A DNA stretch of 28,351 nt from an uncultured Coprococcus sp. (GCA_900548215.1 URJI01000028.1:1-28351), one strand, 5' to 3'. Shown: positions 1 to 10,262, counted from the first letter of the stretch. Numbers and translations: made by a program. The notes: generated by a model not told the origin, from the letters alone.

Positions 1-3000
1 TTGCGTGTTATCTCGAAGCTTCCCTCTGCTGTTCCTGTGAAGTTTGCATTCTTTCCTGCCGATACATATACCTTTGCTGTTCCGGCATTCACATTGTCCT
101 CATACTTCACATCGAACAGTGTAAGATCGGTGAGGATCTCTGTGTTATCTCCATTTAATATGGCAAGTTTTACAACAGCAGGTGTGATCTCATCTCCCGT
201 GTACTCAAATGCAGTTCCTTTAAGAGTTATAACTGCCTTGCTCATATCCTCCGGTGTGATCTTGAACTTCGCCTGTAATGACTTGTTGTAACCACCGATT
301 CCAGTGATCGTAACCGTGGCTGTTCCCACATTCACATTGTCTGAGTAATCTACTTTGTAATCCTCGCCCAGCACAAGATTCTTTCCGTCCAGAGTCACTG
401 TGACTGCTGGTGTTATATCTCTGCCAAATGCATATGTCTGATCAGGTATAGTCTTTACGCTTGCACCTGATATATCGATAAGCTTCCTTGCAATGACAAA
501 TTCTTTTATTATCTTTCCAGTGTAATTGCCCTTACCTGTCACAACAGCCTTTGCCTTGGCAGTGTCTGTTGTCTCAGCAACATTTGCTGAGTATGTGATG
601 TCATAATCGACACCATTTACAAGAAGTATAGTTCCATTCTTAATAGTTACGTCAGGCTTTATCTCCTTGCCTGTCCATACCTGGCTCTCTATCTCCTGGG
701 CATCACAATCGCTGATATTCTTCTTTGTGATCGTGAAGTGTACCGTCTTTTCACCAGTGTAATTGCCACAGCCTGTCACAACAAAGTATGTATCATCATC
801 TGCTGTGACCGAACTGTTACCGACATACTTCACGGTATAGTCAGCGTCTGCTGTAAGGACCTCACCTGCGCATGTAACAACTATATCAGCAAATGTAACC
901 TCTGAGCCTGTATAAGGAACCGAATCACTGTAGCCGCTTACCGCTGCACCTGAAAGTGATCTAGGAAGTATCCTGAATTTCTCTTTAGCAGTTCCGGCAT
1001 AATTGCCCTTTCCTGTGATGACAGCGTATGCCATCTGTTCATCCGTAGTCACATTCATATTTGCCGAATATGTGATCTCGTAATCAATTCCCACATTTAA
1101 CTGTGTTCCATCAGCAGCGCTGACAGATACTACAGGGGTCACAGGCTTTCCTGTGTATGTCTGATCCTCTATGGCAGATATGACCGCATCAGCTATGTCC
1201 GCCTGGGTGATCTTAAATGTATCTGTAATTCTTCCCTTGTAATTGCCAGTACCTTCTATTATTACTACTGCAGTACCGACATTCTCATTCTTGTCATATG
1301 AAACTGTGTAATCAGTTCCCGACATGAGGGTTTTTCCGCCAAGGACAACCTTCACATCCGGTGTGATCTCTCTGCCTATATATACCTGATCATCCACATA
1401 CACATCTGCATCTGTGATGGTTCTCTCAGTTATATTGAAGCTTCCGCTCACATTTCCTGAATAGTTTCCTATACCTGTTACAAGGAATGATCCCTTGCCA
1501 ACCTTTACGTTGTTGCTGTAGCTTACCTTATAATCCTTGCCCTCGGTGAGCACGCTGCCCTTGTATGAAACCTTGACAGCAGGTGTCAGAGCAGTGCCCT
1601 GATATACGGCATCTTCTGCAGTTGCAACAGCTTCTGACAGATCATCTGCCACGATCTCAAATTCACCGCTTACACTGCCAGTATAGTTTCCTGCAGTCTT
1701 TGCTGTGACGACAACCGTTGCCGTTCCCACGTTCACATTGTCTGTGCATGCCACATCAAAGCTGTCCATATCAGTTATCACCACATCATCCGAGATGACT
1801 ATTCCGCTTATAAGTGGCTGCTGTGCTTTTCCTGTGTATACAAGTCTGTCGCTGTCAAGCCTCAGGCTTCCCTTTGATACATCAAATGCGTTTATCGTGA
1901 AGTATACTGTCTTTGTTCCTGAATAATAGCCCATACCTGTGATTATCATCCTGGCTGTTCCGACATTTATATTGTCCTCATAAACCAGTGTATAATCAAC
2001 GCCTTCCTTAAGGCTTATTCCTGAACATATCACATCCACAGATGGTGTTATGGCTTTGCCCATGTTGTAAATCTGTGCCTTGACTGCTGAAACTGTAGCC
2101 GTGCTGATGTCCACCACGCTTCTCGAAATTGAGAAGTGTACTGTCTTGCTTCCTTCGTAGTTGCCCTTTCCTGTTATGACTGCCTCAGCTTTATCCGTTA
2201 CATCTGTGTTGTTTGCATATGTTACGGTATAATCCTTTCCTGATACAAGAACGATACTTCCATTCTTCACAGCCACATCAGGCTTTATCTCACTTCCGGT
2301 CCACTTCTGTCCCGGGATAGAAACAATATCACAATCGTTTATATCCGCCTTTGTGATTTCAAATCCTACAGTCTGATCTCCGCTGTAATTTCCTATACCT
2401 GCAAACTTTACAGCCGCCTTGCCGACCTCAACGTTATCTGTATAGGTGACAACATAATCAATATTCTCAGCGAGCTTTACATCACCGATCTTCACTTCAT
2501 ATCCTGACAAAGTCACATTCTTTCCTGTGTATCTTACACTCTTAGGAATTCCACTTATCACTGCTGCTGCGAAGTCAGCCGGAGTGATCTCAAATGTCAC
2601 AGTCTTACGGCCTGTAAAATTGCCATAACCTGTTATGACAGCCTTTGCCTTTTTCGCCTGTGTTGTGACATTTATATTGTCGCTGTACTCTACCTCAAAG
2701 TCTGTGCCCTTCTCAAGGACAGTGTCTCCAAGTTTTACAGTTACGTCAGGCTTTATCTCTGATCCTGTGTAACTTACAGATTCAGCTATCCCCACATCAC
2801 ATACAGATATATCCATTGCTGTTATCTCAAATGCCTTCTTAACCTGGCCACTGTGGTTATGCTTTCCTATGACAGTCACATATGCAGTGCCCTTGTTTAC
2901 ATTTGATGCGTACTCTGTATCGTACTCTGTAGCCGGAAGCACCTTTCCGTCCAATGTGACAATGACTTCCGGTGTAAGCTTTTCACCTGTGTATATCTGA

Positions 3001-6000
3001 TCTGCCACAGTGACAACTGCCGTGCCTATGGACTTTGCTGTGATGGCAAATGAACCCTTCACAACTCCTGTATAGTTGCCTGTTCCTGTGACAAGTATCG
3101 ATGCCTTGCCCACATTTATATTATCTGAATACTCTACTGTGTAGTCAGTTTCAGCTGCGAGCTTGTGCTCTCCAACATATACCGTCACTACCGGTTTAAG
3201 CTCTGATCCTGTATATTCCTGATCTGCTGCCTGAACCTTTGCCTCTGATATATCTGAAGCTGTTATAGTAAACTGACCTTTTATAATTCCCTTGTAATTG
3301 CTGTTTGCTCTGGCAGTTACAGTTACATCTGCCTTTCCTGCCTTCACATTGCTGCTGTATGCCACATCGAAATCACTTCCAGGTGTGATATCCATGCCTC
3401 TCACAGTTATACCTGTAACCGCCGGCTTTATCTCATCACCGGTATATCCATAACTGTCGTTCTCAAGGGTTATCTCTCCACCTGATATGTCGAGCTGTGT
3501 GATCTCAAAGTTTGTAGTAACCACACCCTTGTACTCACCGGTACCTGTAACTGTGATAGTTGCCTTTCCGGCATTTTTGTTGTTCTGATATGACACAATA
3601 TATGTATCCTCTGGAAGAAGTTCTCCTCCGAGAGAAACAGTGACTGCAGGCTCTGCAGCACCGGCAGGATTGTATTCAACCGGAACCTTATCAGTTATGG
3701 TTATAACTGCCTTGCTTATGTCTATAACTCTCTTTGATATTGCAAATTTCTTTGTGACTGCTCCTGCGTAATTGCCCTTACCTGTTATAACAGCCTCTGC
3801 CATGGAATCAGCAGTTGTCACATTCGTATTGTTATCATAAATTATGTCGTAATCCGTTCCCTCGGCAAGAGTTGTCTGTCCATCACGGACCTCAACAGCT
3901 GGAGTGAGTGGGCTGCCCGTGTATATCTGGCCTTCTATGTCAGACACAGTACACTTCTCTATAGATCTCGCTGTGATCGTAAATGTTACGCCCACACTTC
4001 CTGTATAGTTGCTTCCATCCGCTGCGGATATTACAACCTCTGCCTTCTTGCTGTCTGTTGATACATTCTTGTTGTTCTTATAGCTGATCACATAATCAGT
4101 ACCCGCTGTAAGAGTTCTTCCTGATACGCTCACTGAGATACCGTCAAATGTTATGGCTGATCCTGTGTACTCACAGCTATCTTCAACGCCATCAACCACT
4201 GCATCTGCAAGGCTTATCTTATCAATGCTGAATTCTATTCTCTGCTGAGTCGCACTGTCATAATTGCCCTTACCTCTTATGATAACTGCTGCCTTTTTGT
4301 CAGCCGTCGATGCCTGCGTATTATTCTCATAGGAAACTGTGTAATCAACATCCTGTACAAGTTTTATATCGCCATCACTCACTGTTATATCCTGTGTTGC
4401 AGGTGATCCTGTATATGGCTTGTCAACCACACCTGATACAATGATGCCTTCTGCTGCTATGCTCTTAGACTTGATGGTGAATGAACCATCTACACTTCCA
4501 CTGTAACTTCCCTGTCCTTTTACAGTGAACCTGCCCTTTCCAGCATTTGTCACTGAATCTTCTGTGTAGATGACCACATAATCCGTACCCTCTGTAAGAG
4601 TCTTTTCTCCAAGTGTAACAGTAACTGTGGTTGTGAGTGGCTTACCTGTATATGTACGCTCGGCGGCCGTAACGACCGCATTTTCTATATCTGCCGGAAC
4701 GATCGTGAAATTCTTTGATACAGTTCCTGCATAGTTGCCTGTTCCCTTTACTATAACCTTTGCCTGATCTGAGCACTCCTTGTTATCTTCATAACCAACC
4801 GTGTAATCCTTACCATTTACAAGTGTTACCCCTCCATGTTTTACAACTGCTTCCGGAGTGATTTCACTTCCTGTATAGGTATACTGAGTGTTCTCAAGCG
4901 TCACATCATCATCTATAATGCCTGCTGATGTGATAGTCGCTTTTATCGTAAAGCTTCCTGTAAAGTTCGTGTCTGCCTTTGCTGTGACAGTGATAGTCGC
5001 TGTTCCCGCTTTATCAGTGCCTTTCTGCGTGGCAGTGAACTGACTCATATCCGTGATCTCGTATGATTTTCCGTCCACTGTCAGTTCAAATCCGTCCACA
5101 GTGAATGTCACTCCAGAAGGTGAATATTCACTGGAATATTTCTTTGATGTGGTTGCTGAGGCTATGGATCTCGGAAGTATATTGAAGTTCTTTACAACAG
5201 TTCCCGCATACTCATTCTGTCCTGTAACCGTAACAGTGGCAGTTCCCACATTAATATTTCTCGCATATGTGACTGTATACTCTGATGAAGGTATCACTTC
5301 GCCGCCAACTGTCACCACAACTTCCGGCTCAATACTGTCGCCCATGTGATAAACCTGGTCTTCTATATCAGCCACATTCTCATCGCCAAGTTTTACTACC
5401 TGTTTCACAATGTCAAATGTAAGTGTCAGGCTTCCCTTGTAATTGCCGGTTCCTGTGATGAGCACCTTAGCCTTTGATGATGCCGTAGTCACATTTGTAT
5501 TGCTGCTATAGGAAACAGTGTAATCCTTGTCCTTTACAAGAGTTCTAGAGCCATCCTTTACCGTCACTTCAGGCTTGATCTCTTTACCTGTATATGTCTG
5601 GGTCTCTATGGCTCCAGCAGTGCAGCCGCTGATATCCTTGCTGGTTATCTCAAACAGCACTGTCTTTGTTCCTGTGTAGTTGCCCTTACCTGTTACGATC
5701 ACTGACGCAGATTTATCTGTGGTAGATGCATCAGTGTTATTCTTATATGCAATACTATAATCAGCGGTTGTAAGCTTTCTGCCTCCGACAGTCACTGTTA
5801 TACCTGTGAATGTGATTGCTGATCCGGTATACTGAGTGCTCTCCTCCACGCCGTCGACCACTGCCCCATCTATAGATGCCGGAACGATATTGAATTCAGC
5901 CTTTATCTCGCCATCGTATACTCCCGAACCCTTTACTGTGATGGTTGCCGGTACATCAGCCGTCGATACATTCGTATTGTCTGTATAACCTGATATGGTA

Positions 6001-9000
6001 TAGTCCTTACCCTCTATAAGCTTTGTCGCACCGTATGTGATAGTCAGATCCGGTTTGATCTCAGATCCTGTGTATGTCTGATCTTCGACAGGTGCTATCA
6101 AAGCCTTGCTGATATCCAGACCATTTATCTTGAAACTGCCGCTTGCAGTGCCCTCGTAGTTGCCGTTCTTTGCAGCCGTTACAGTCACTGTAGCTGTACC
6201 TACGTTGATATTATCCTTGTAGGAAACCTCATAACTATCTTCAGAAACCACTGTTCCGTCCTTGCAGGTAACTATAACCTTCGGTGTCTGTTCTTTTCCT
6301 GTATATGTGACATCTTCCGCCGTCACAGCCGCACCTGTAAGACTCTTCTTATATATTACAAATGTCTGGCTCAGTTTTCCTGTGAATGAACCGCCAACTC
6401 TTGCTGTGACCTCAACAACACCTTTTCCTGCGTTTGTATTTTCTCCATATGTAACATCAAATCCAGAGAAATCCGTGATGATCGTCTTGTCTCCCGACAT
6501 CACTGATGCAGGTGCCGGCTTGATCACAGCTCCTGTATACTCGAATGCGCCTTTTTCAAGGACAAGTGTGTCATCCGAAATGTCATATGGAAGTATATTG
6601 AATGTGTAGGTGAGTGTTCCTTTGAATCTGCCCATACCTGTCACGGTAAGTGTCGCAGTTCCCACGTTCTTATTATCCGTAAATCTGTAGGAGTAATCCT
6701 CCCTTGCCACCATATCCACGCCGTCATAGCTGAGCGTGAACTTTGGTGAGATATCAATTCCAAAATTATATGTCTGATCTCCAAGCCCTGTTATCGATAT
6801 CTTGTCATTATCCTCTATATCGATAAATTCTTTTGTTATCTGGAATGTCTTGGTAACTTTACCTGTATAATGACTACCCTTGCCACTTACGGTATATGAA
6901 GCTTCTCCCACATCAGTGTTATTGCTGAACACCACATCGTAATCAGTACCTTTTTCAAGCACGACATCCCCATTATAAACCTTTACAACAGGTGTTATGG
7001 CTTCACCAGTCCACTGCTGATCCGGAACAGGATCTATGGTACACGAATATATATCTCTCTTTGATATCTCAAATCTCATAACCTTCTGTCCGGTGAAGTT
7101 GCCTATACCTGTAACCGTTACAGATGCCTTCTCTCCGGAACCTGTAACCTCAAGGTTGTTGGCATATTCTACTGTATAATCAACATCCCTGGTCAGGGTA
7201 TAATTCTTATTGTTCCAATACCTGGTTATAACAATTGCAGGTTTGATCACGGATCCTGTATACTCCTGCGTAACATCTGCATTTGTTATACTCACACCGT
7301 TTCCGGTAGCTACTATAGATACTGGTGTTATCTTGAACAGCTTCGTCACAGATCCGGTGTAGTTGCTGCTCTTTGCTGTGATGATGGCCTCAGCCTCATC
7401 TGTGACATCAATATTATTCTTAAACTCAATAGTGTAATCAACACCCTGTGTAAGCTCATTTGAACCATTCTTCACAGTCACAGCAGGCTCGATCTCAAAT
7501 CCCATCTCGTATGGCGCATCTTCTATATCCTGTATATCACAGGCTTCTATAGGCTTAGGAATAATATTAAACTCAAGAGTCTTTGTTCCGCTGTAGGATC
7601 CCATTCCCTCTATCTCTATAGTAGAAACGCCTACATCTGTATTGTCTTTTCTCGTCTTGACAACATAATCCTTGTTCTCTTTAAGTGTATAATCACCGTT
7701 TGTTATAGTGAGTGCCGGCTCAATCTCTGATCCCGTGTAATACTGATCAGGTATCTCTGCATAATTCAGCTTTGACATCTCGCCCGCTGGGGCGGTGATT
7801 ACTATCTGGAATATCCTCATACCGGAGAAATATGGTGAAGAACCAGCAGCACCGCTTATTACCATATTATATGTACCCGGCTCTGTGTACAGATTCATAA
7901 CCTTATAGTCAACCTCATCCTGAAGAACCATTCCATTATATGTAACAGTTATATCAGGCTTTATTGGCGACCCTGTATATTCATAGTTTACTTTGTTTCT
8001 TGTCAGAATTACGTCATTAGCGCTTATATCCTTTGCCGCAATGGTAAATGTCTTTGTCACATTTCCTGCATATCCTCCAATTCCAGTAAATGTGACAGAT
8101 CCAGTATCCTTTGGAGAAAGGTTCGCCCCATACGACACCGTGTAATCAGTTCCCTCTATCAGCTCAGTTCCATTATATGTAAGTGTGACATCCGGCTTGA
8201 TCTGAGATCCCGTATAAGTCATCTTTCCTATGTCTGGAATAGTGACATCTGTCATGCCCGTCTTGCTTGTCATGATAGTGAACATTCCCGTGGCCGATCC
8301 ATTATAGTTGCCCTTACCTGTTATAGTGATTCTGGCAGCCTTTCCAAGTTCCACATTATTCTCATATCCTTTGATCTCATAATCTTTTCCCGCCACAAGC
8401 ACAGTATTATTAAATGTCACCTTTGACGGAACCGGCTTTACCTCTGTTCCTGTATACTCCACAGGATCAACGGATATCACCGCTGAAGATATGTTGGTGG
8501 CAACTATATTGAATGTTCCTGTTTTTATTCCGGTATAGTTGTTAAATCCTTTAAGTTTAAAGCTGTGCTCGCCAACATTGAAATCTTTCGCAGCCCTGTA
8601 CTCTGAGAAATCAAGACTATAATCTTCACTGTCCAGAGAGAGTGTAGTTCCAAGACCAGTATCCTTGACTGTAACTGTAGGGATAACTGCAATTGCAATA
8701 TTATTTGCAGTATTATATACAGCGTCCGCAGCCGTCAGTTCAAGATTGTCAACAGACCTTGGTGCAATGTCAAAACTTATCGTCTTGGATCCCGTATAGG
8801 AACCCATTCCAGATATAGTCACACTGGCCTTACTCTTGGCTGTAGTTGCATTTTTATTGTTTGTATAGTATGAAATCTTGTAATCTTTTCCCTTTACAAG
8901 TGTGGTTCCTTTATATGTAACCACCGGCTCAGGTTTCTTATATGTATTGTCATATACAATCTGGCCATCAATATCTGCATCTGCATCTGCAATACTTTTT

Positions 9001-9830
9001 ACCGAGCTTCCCTTTTCAAGTATGGTAAATGTTTTTGTAATTGTGCCCTCGAACCTATTCGGCGATCCTGTTATGGTAACTGTCGCTGTTCCAGGTTCAG
9101 TATTGTCTGAATATGTAACTTTATATTCGTAATCATCCTCACCTACATCTGCATAGTCCATCAGGGTTTCGTTGTTTGTAGGATCTATGATCTCAACCTT
9201 CGGGGTTATCGGATCCCCTGTATATACAAAACTCTCACCCTCAAGATTAACAATCTGATCAGCAAGCTTTGCCGGTTTGATTCCATAAAAGATATCAAAA
9301 TACTCATCGTCTCCGCCTATTGCATAATTTCCATTTTTCACAGGATATACTGTCACCGTCGGGCCATTGCCCATGTGTTCATTTATAACCTCTGATGCCT
9401 CATCAACATTGACATAATAAAGTGTATAATCTTTTCCCTCAGTAAGGAATGGGCCAGTTGCCGATGAACGGACATATATCTTTGGATATACACCTCCAGC
9501 CTGATAAGTGTAATATTTTGCAGAATTTACACTGTATCTGTCTGTCGATGCAGTTCCGTCAAGATAGAACCAGGCCTTGTTTGTTATTGTCTTTTTTCTT
9601 ATCTGAAATGTGCAGCTAAGTGTACCAGTACAATTCATCTCAGGATTACCAGTAACTATCGCTGTTGCAGTTCCCGCATTGATATTATTCTCATATGTTA
9701 TCGTATAATACGATGATGACAAAGCCGTTGTTCCAGCTGTGTCCCCAATCTTTTTTACGCCGATATTATTGTTGATCTTGATCTCCTTACCTGTGTATAT
9801 CTTACCGTTTGGAAGATTCTTCAGATAACA
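1..9830 (-). repeat. Array of ~40 degenerate Ig-like repeat units (~240 bp each)
   Basis: I counted about 41 copies of the conserved G-N-Y segment (read on the plus strand as variants of ataattgccc/tagttgcc) from about position 36 to about 9635, a mean spacing near 240 bp or 80 residues. Units have diverged strongly in DNA sequence but keep a framework: YTG-x2-I-x-P-x-V, then DYTV-x-Y-x2-N-x-NVGTA, then a V-x-ITG-x-GNY-x-G motif and a closing F-x-I. The N-terminal few units (about 8500-9830) are longer and more irregular, up to about 100 residues; the middle units are more regular. Confidence 0.9.
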
Positions 9831-10043
9831 ATAATATCCATCTGCATTCAGATCTATCGCTGTCGTATCAGCAAGCTGCGCTGAATCGTCAGCATCGGTT
9901 GGCGTTGCTGTCACCCCCTCTCTCTCTGCGGCCATCGCCTCCGCAAATCCGCCTATTGCGATATCAGTCTGAAACAAAACAGACAACGCCATAATAAATG
10001 ACATGATAAACGCAATCATTCGTCTACATCTGATCCTTCTCAT
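1..10043 (-). CDS. Giant secreted Ig-like repeat surface protein (3' end beyond window)
   Basis: This reading frame starts with ATG at 10043 and is still open at the left edge, giving at least 3,347 residues; the C-terminus is not visible. An AGGGAG ribosome site precedes the ATG. Residues 1-40 form a signal peptide: a basic start (MRRIRCRRM), a hydrophobic core and a likely cut near AMA-AE. After about 50 linker residues the rest is roughly 40 units of about 80 residues with a core such as NVGTATVTITGKGNYTGT and an opening YTG..I.P.V.V. I checked frame continuity by translating stretches at the left end, near 2600, near 5400, near 8300 and at the start; all agree. The pattern resembles the Ig-like/MBG-like repeats common in Lachnospiraceae surface proteins. 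Role is probably an extended stalk, adhesin or surface layer component; no enzymatic domain was seen. Whether it ends in a sorting signal cannot be told from this window. Confidence 0.93.
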   Translation of the reverse strand, partial: MRRIRCRRMIAFIMSFIMALSVLFQTDIAIGGFAEAMAAEREGVTATPTDADDSAQLADTTAIDLNADGYYCYLKNLPNGKIYTGKEIKINNNIGVKKIGDTAGTTALSSSYYTITYENNINAGTATAIVTGNPEMNCTGTLSCTFQIRKKTITNKAWFYLDGTASTDRYSVNSAKYYTYQAGGVYPKIYVRSSATGPFLTEGKDYTLYYVNVDEASEVINEHMGNGPTVTVYPVKNGNYAIGGDDEYFDIFYGIKPAKLADQIVNLEGESFVYTGDPITPKVEIIDPTNNETLMDYADVGEDDYEYKVTYSDNTEPGTATVTITGSPNRFEGTITKTFTILEKGSSVKSIADADADIDGQIVYDNTYKKPEPVVTYKGTTLVKGKDYKISYYTNNKNATTAKSKASVTISGMGSYTGSKTISFDIAPRSVDNLELTAADAVYNTANNIAIAVIPTVTVKDTGLGTTLSLDSEDYSLDFSEYRAAKDFNVGEHSFKLKGFNNYTGIKTGTFNIVATNISSAVISVDPVEYTGTEVKPVPSKVTFNNTVLVAGKDYEIKGYENNVELGKAARITITGKGNYNGSATGMFTIMTSKTGMTDVTIPDIGKMTYTGSQIKPDVTLTYNGTELIEGTDYTVSYGANLSPKDTGSVTFTGIGGYAGNVTKTFTIAAKDISANDVILTRNKVNYEYTGSPIKPDITVTYNGMVLQDEVDYKVMNLYTEPGTYNMVISGAAGSSPYFSGMRIFQIVITAPAGEMSKLNYAEIPDQYYTGSEIEPALTITNGDYTLKENKDYVVKTRKDNTDVGVSTIEIEGMGSYSGTKTLEFNIIPKPIEACDIQDIEDAPYEMGFEIEPAVTVKNGSNELTQGVDYTIEFKNNIDVTDEAEAIITAKSSNYTGSVTKLFKITPVSIVATGNGVSITNADVTQEYTGSVIKPAIVITRYWNNKNYTLTRDVDYTVEYANNLEVTGSGEKASVTVTGIGNFTGQKVMRFEISKRDIYSCTIDPVPDQQWTGEAITPVVKVYNGDVVLEKGTDYDVVFSNNTDVGEASYTVSGKGSHYTGKVTKTFQITKEFIDIEDNDKISITGLGDQTYNFGIDISPKFTLSYDGVDMVAREDYSYRFTDNKNVGTATLTVTGMGRFKGTLTYTFNILPYDISDDTLVLEKGAFEYTGAVIKPAPASVMSGDKTIITDFSGFDVTYGENTNAGKGVVEVTARVGGSFTGKLSQTFVIYKKSLTGAAVTAEDVTYTGKEQTPKVIVTCKDGTVVSEDSYEVSYKDNINVGTATVTVTAAKNGNYEGTASGSFKINGLDISKALIAPVEDQTYTGSEIKPDLTITYGATKLIEGKDYTISGYTDNTNVSTADVPATITVKGSGVYDGEIKAEFNIVPASIDGAVVDGVEESTQYTGSAITFTGITVTVGGRKLTTADYSIAYKNNTDASTTDKSASVIVTGKGNYTGTKTVLFEITSKDISGCTAGAIETQTYTGKEIKPEVTVKDGSRTLVKDKDYTVSYSSNTNVTTASSKAKVLITGTGNYKGSLTLTFDIVKQVVKLGDENVADIEDQVYHMGDSIEPEVVVTVGGEVIPSSEYTVTYARNINVGTATVTVTGQNEYAGTVVKNFNILPRSIASATTSKKYSSEYSPSGVTFTVDGFELTVDGKSYEITDMSQFTATQKGTDKAGTATITVTAKADTNFTGSFTIKATITSAGIIDDDVTLENTQYTYTGSEITPEAVVKHGGVTLVNGKDYTVGYEDNKECSDQAKVIVKGTGNYAGTVSKNFTIVPADIENAVVTAAERTYTGKPLTTTVTVTLGEKTLTEGTDYVVIYTEDSVTNAGKGRFTVKGQGSYSGSVDGSFTIKSKSIAAEGIIVSGVVDKPYTGSPATQDITVSDGDIKLVQDVDYTVSYENNTQASTADKKAAVIIRGKGNYDSATQQRIEFSIDKISLADAVVDGVEDSCEYTGSAITFDGISVSVSGRTLTAGTDYVISYKNNKNVSTDSKKAEVVISAADGSNYTGSVGVTFTITARSIEKCTVSDIEGQIYTGSPLTPAVEVRDGQTTLAEGTDYDIIYDNNTNVTTADSMAEAVITGKGNYAGAVTKKFAISKRVIDISKAVITITDKVPVEYNPAGAAEPAVTVSLGGELLPEDTYIVSYQNNKNAGKATITVTGTGEYKGVVTTNFEITQLDISGGEITLENDSYGYTGDEIKPAVTGITVRGMDITPGSDFDVAYSSNVKAGKADVTVTARANSNYKGIIKGQFTITASDISEAKVQAADQEYTGSELKPVVTVYVGEHKLAAETDYTVEYSDNINVGKASILVTGTGNYTGVVKGSFAITAKSIGTAVVTVADQIYTGEKLTPEVIVTLDGKVLPATEYDTEYASNVNKGTAYVTVIGKHNHSGQVKKAFEITAMDISVCDVGIAESVSYTGSEIKPDVTVKLGDTVLEKGTDFEVEYSDNINVTTQAKKAKAVITGYGNFTGRKTVTFEITPADFAAAVISGIPKSVRYTGKNVTLSGYEVKIGDVKLAENIDYVVTYTDNVEVGKAAVKFAGIGNYSGDQTVGFEITKADINDCDIVSIPGQKWTGSEIKPDVAVKNGSIVLVSGKDYTVTYANNTDVTDKAEAVITGKGNYEGSKTVHFSISRSVVDISTATVSAVKAQIYNMGKAITPSVDVICSGISLKEGVDYTLVYEDNINVGTARMIITGMGYYSGTKTVYFTINAFDVSKGSLRLDSDRLVYTGKAQQPLISGIVISDDVVITDMDSFDVACTDNVNVGTATVVVTAKTAGNYTGSVSGEFEIVADDLSEAVATAEDAVYQGTALTPAVKVSYKGSVLTEGKDYKVSYSNNVKVGKGSFLVTGIGNYSGNVSGSFNITERTITDADVYVDDQVYIGREITPDVKVVLGGKTLMSGTDYTVSYDKNENVGTAVVIIEGTGNYKGRITDTFKITQADIADAVISAIEDQTYTGKPVTPVVSVSAADGTQLNVGIDYEITYSANMNVTTDEQMAYAVITGKGNYAGTAKEKFRILPRSLSGAAVSGYSDSVPYTGSEVTFADIVVTCAGEVLTADADYTVKYVGNSSVTADDDTYFVVTGCGNYTGEKTVHFTITKKNISDCDAQEIESQVWTGKEIKPDVTIKNGTILLVNGVDYDITYSANVAETTDTAKAKAVVTGKGNYTGKIIKEFVIARKLIDISGASVKTIPDQTYAFGRDITPAVTVTLDGKNLVLGEDYKVDYSDNVNVGTATVTITGIGGYNKSLQAKFKITPEDMSKAVITLKGTAFEYTGDEITPAVVKLAILNGDNTEILTDLTLFDVKYEDNVNAGTAKVYVSAGKNANFTGTAEGSFEITR
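705..7043 (-). repeat. Higher-order blocks of ~7 units within the giant gene
   Basis: A distinctive unit type with a single cysteine just before the repeat (for example DCDAQEIE, DCDIVSI, KCTVSDIEGQ, GCTAGAIETQ, SCTIDPVPDQ) has its Cys codon at 705, 2331, 3951, 5622 and 7041. Spacings are 1626, 1620, 1671 and 1419 bp, that is about seven units three times and then six. A second unit type with FDV near the centre and a VTA..NFTG-like core recurs at about 130, 1800, 3400, 5050 and 6480, always about 530-570 bp from the Cys marker. Units near 4000-4250 and 5675-5910 share the rare signature YTGSAITF. This supports duplication of seven-unit blocks. Confidence 0.72.
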
Positions 10044-10117
10044 AAATTACTCCCTGCCTTTCTTTTTATGGTTATACCCTATCATACAAAAATGTCTGAT
10101 AGCCCTATTTATATAAA

Positions 10118-10146
10118 ATTTTACCAAAAATCAATGTGTTATTCAA
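10118..10146 (-). promoter_or_regulatory. Candidate promoter of the giant repeat gene
   Basis: On the minus strand TTGAAT (10146-10141) and TAAAAT (10123-10118) are separated by 17 bp, in AT-rich DNA between the preceding gene's terminator and the ATG at 10043. The 5' leader would be about 65-70 nt. It holds a small inverted repeat, CTATCA/TGATAG (10079-10102), of unknown role. Confidence 0.5.
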
Positions 10147-10225
10147 TGAGTTTTATGAATAATTCACGTATATGTTTACCTGTTGCCAGCCATTTCATCT
10201 TTACATTATCTTTTTTGTACAACAT

Positions 10226-10262
10226 AAAAGGACTTTTACAGATTTTCTGCAAAAGTCCTTTT
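10226..10262 (-). terminator. Hairpin terminator after the APQTGD surface protein
   Basis: AAAAGGACTTTT and AAAAGTCCTTTT form a 12-bp stem, with a few further pairs inside (CAG/CTG region). It lies 30 bp past the stop codon at 10293. The stem's own A/T-rich ends supply a short U run on the minus-strand transcript. It separates this gene from the giant repeat gene, which has its own promoter candidate. Confidence 0.7.

Noticed and set aside
1..9830. Evenly spaced repeats as a CRISPR array or DNA satellite
   Set aside because: Units are about 240 bp, degenerate at DNA level and conserved only as protein in one frame; there are no short identical repeats with unique spacers.
1..9994. Many plus-strand open frames of 60-115 codons opposite the giant repeat gene
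   Set aside because: They recur with the repeat period, are rich in Val/Thr/Ser/Pro as expected from reading the antisense of the repeat, and have no ribosome sites. They are shadows of the minus-strand gene.
10079..10102. CTATCA/TGATAG inverted repeat in the giant gene leader as a terminator or riboswitch
   Set aside because: A 6-bp AT-rich stem with a 12-nt loop and no U run or larger fold is too weak to support a call.
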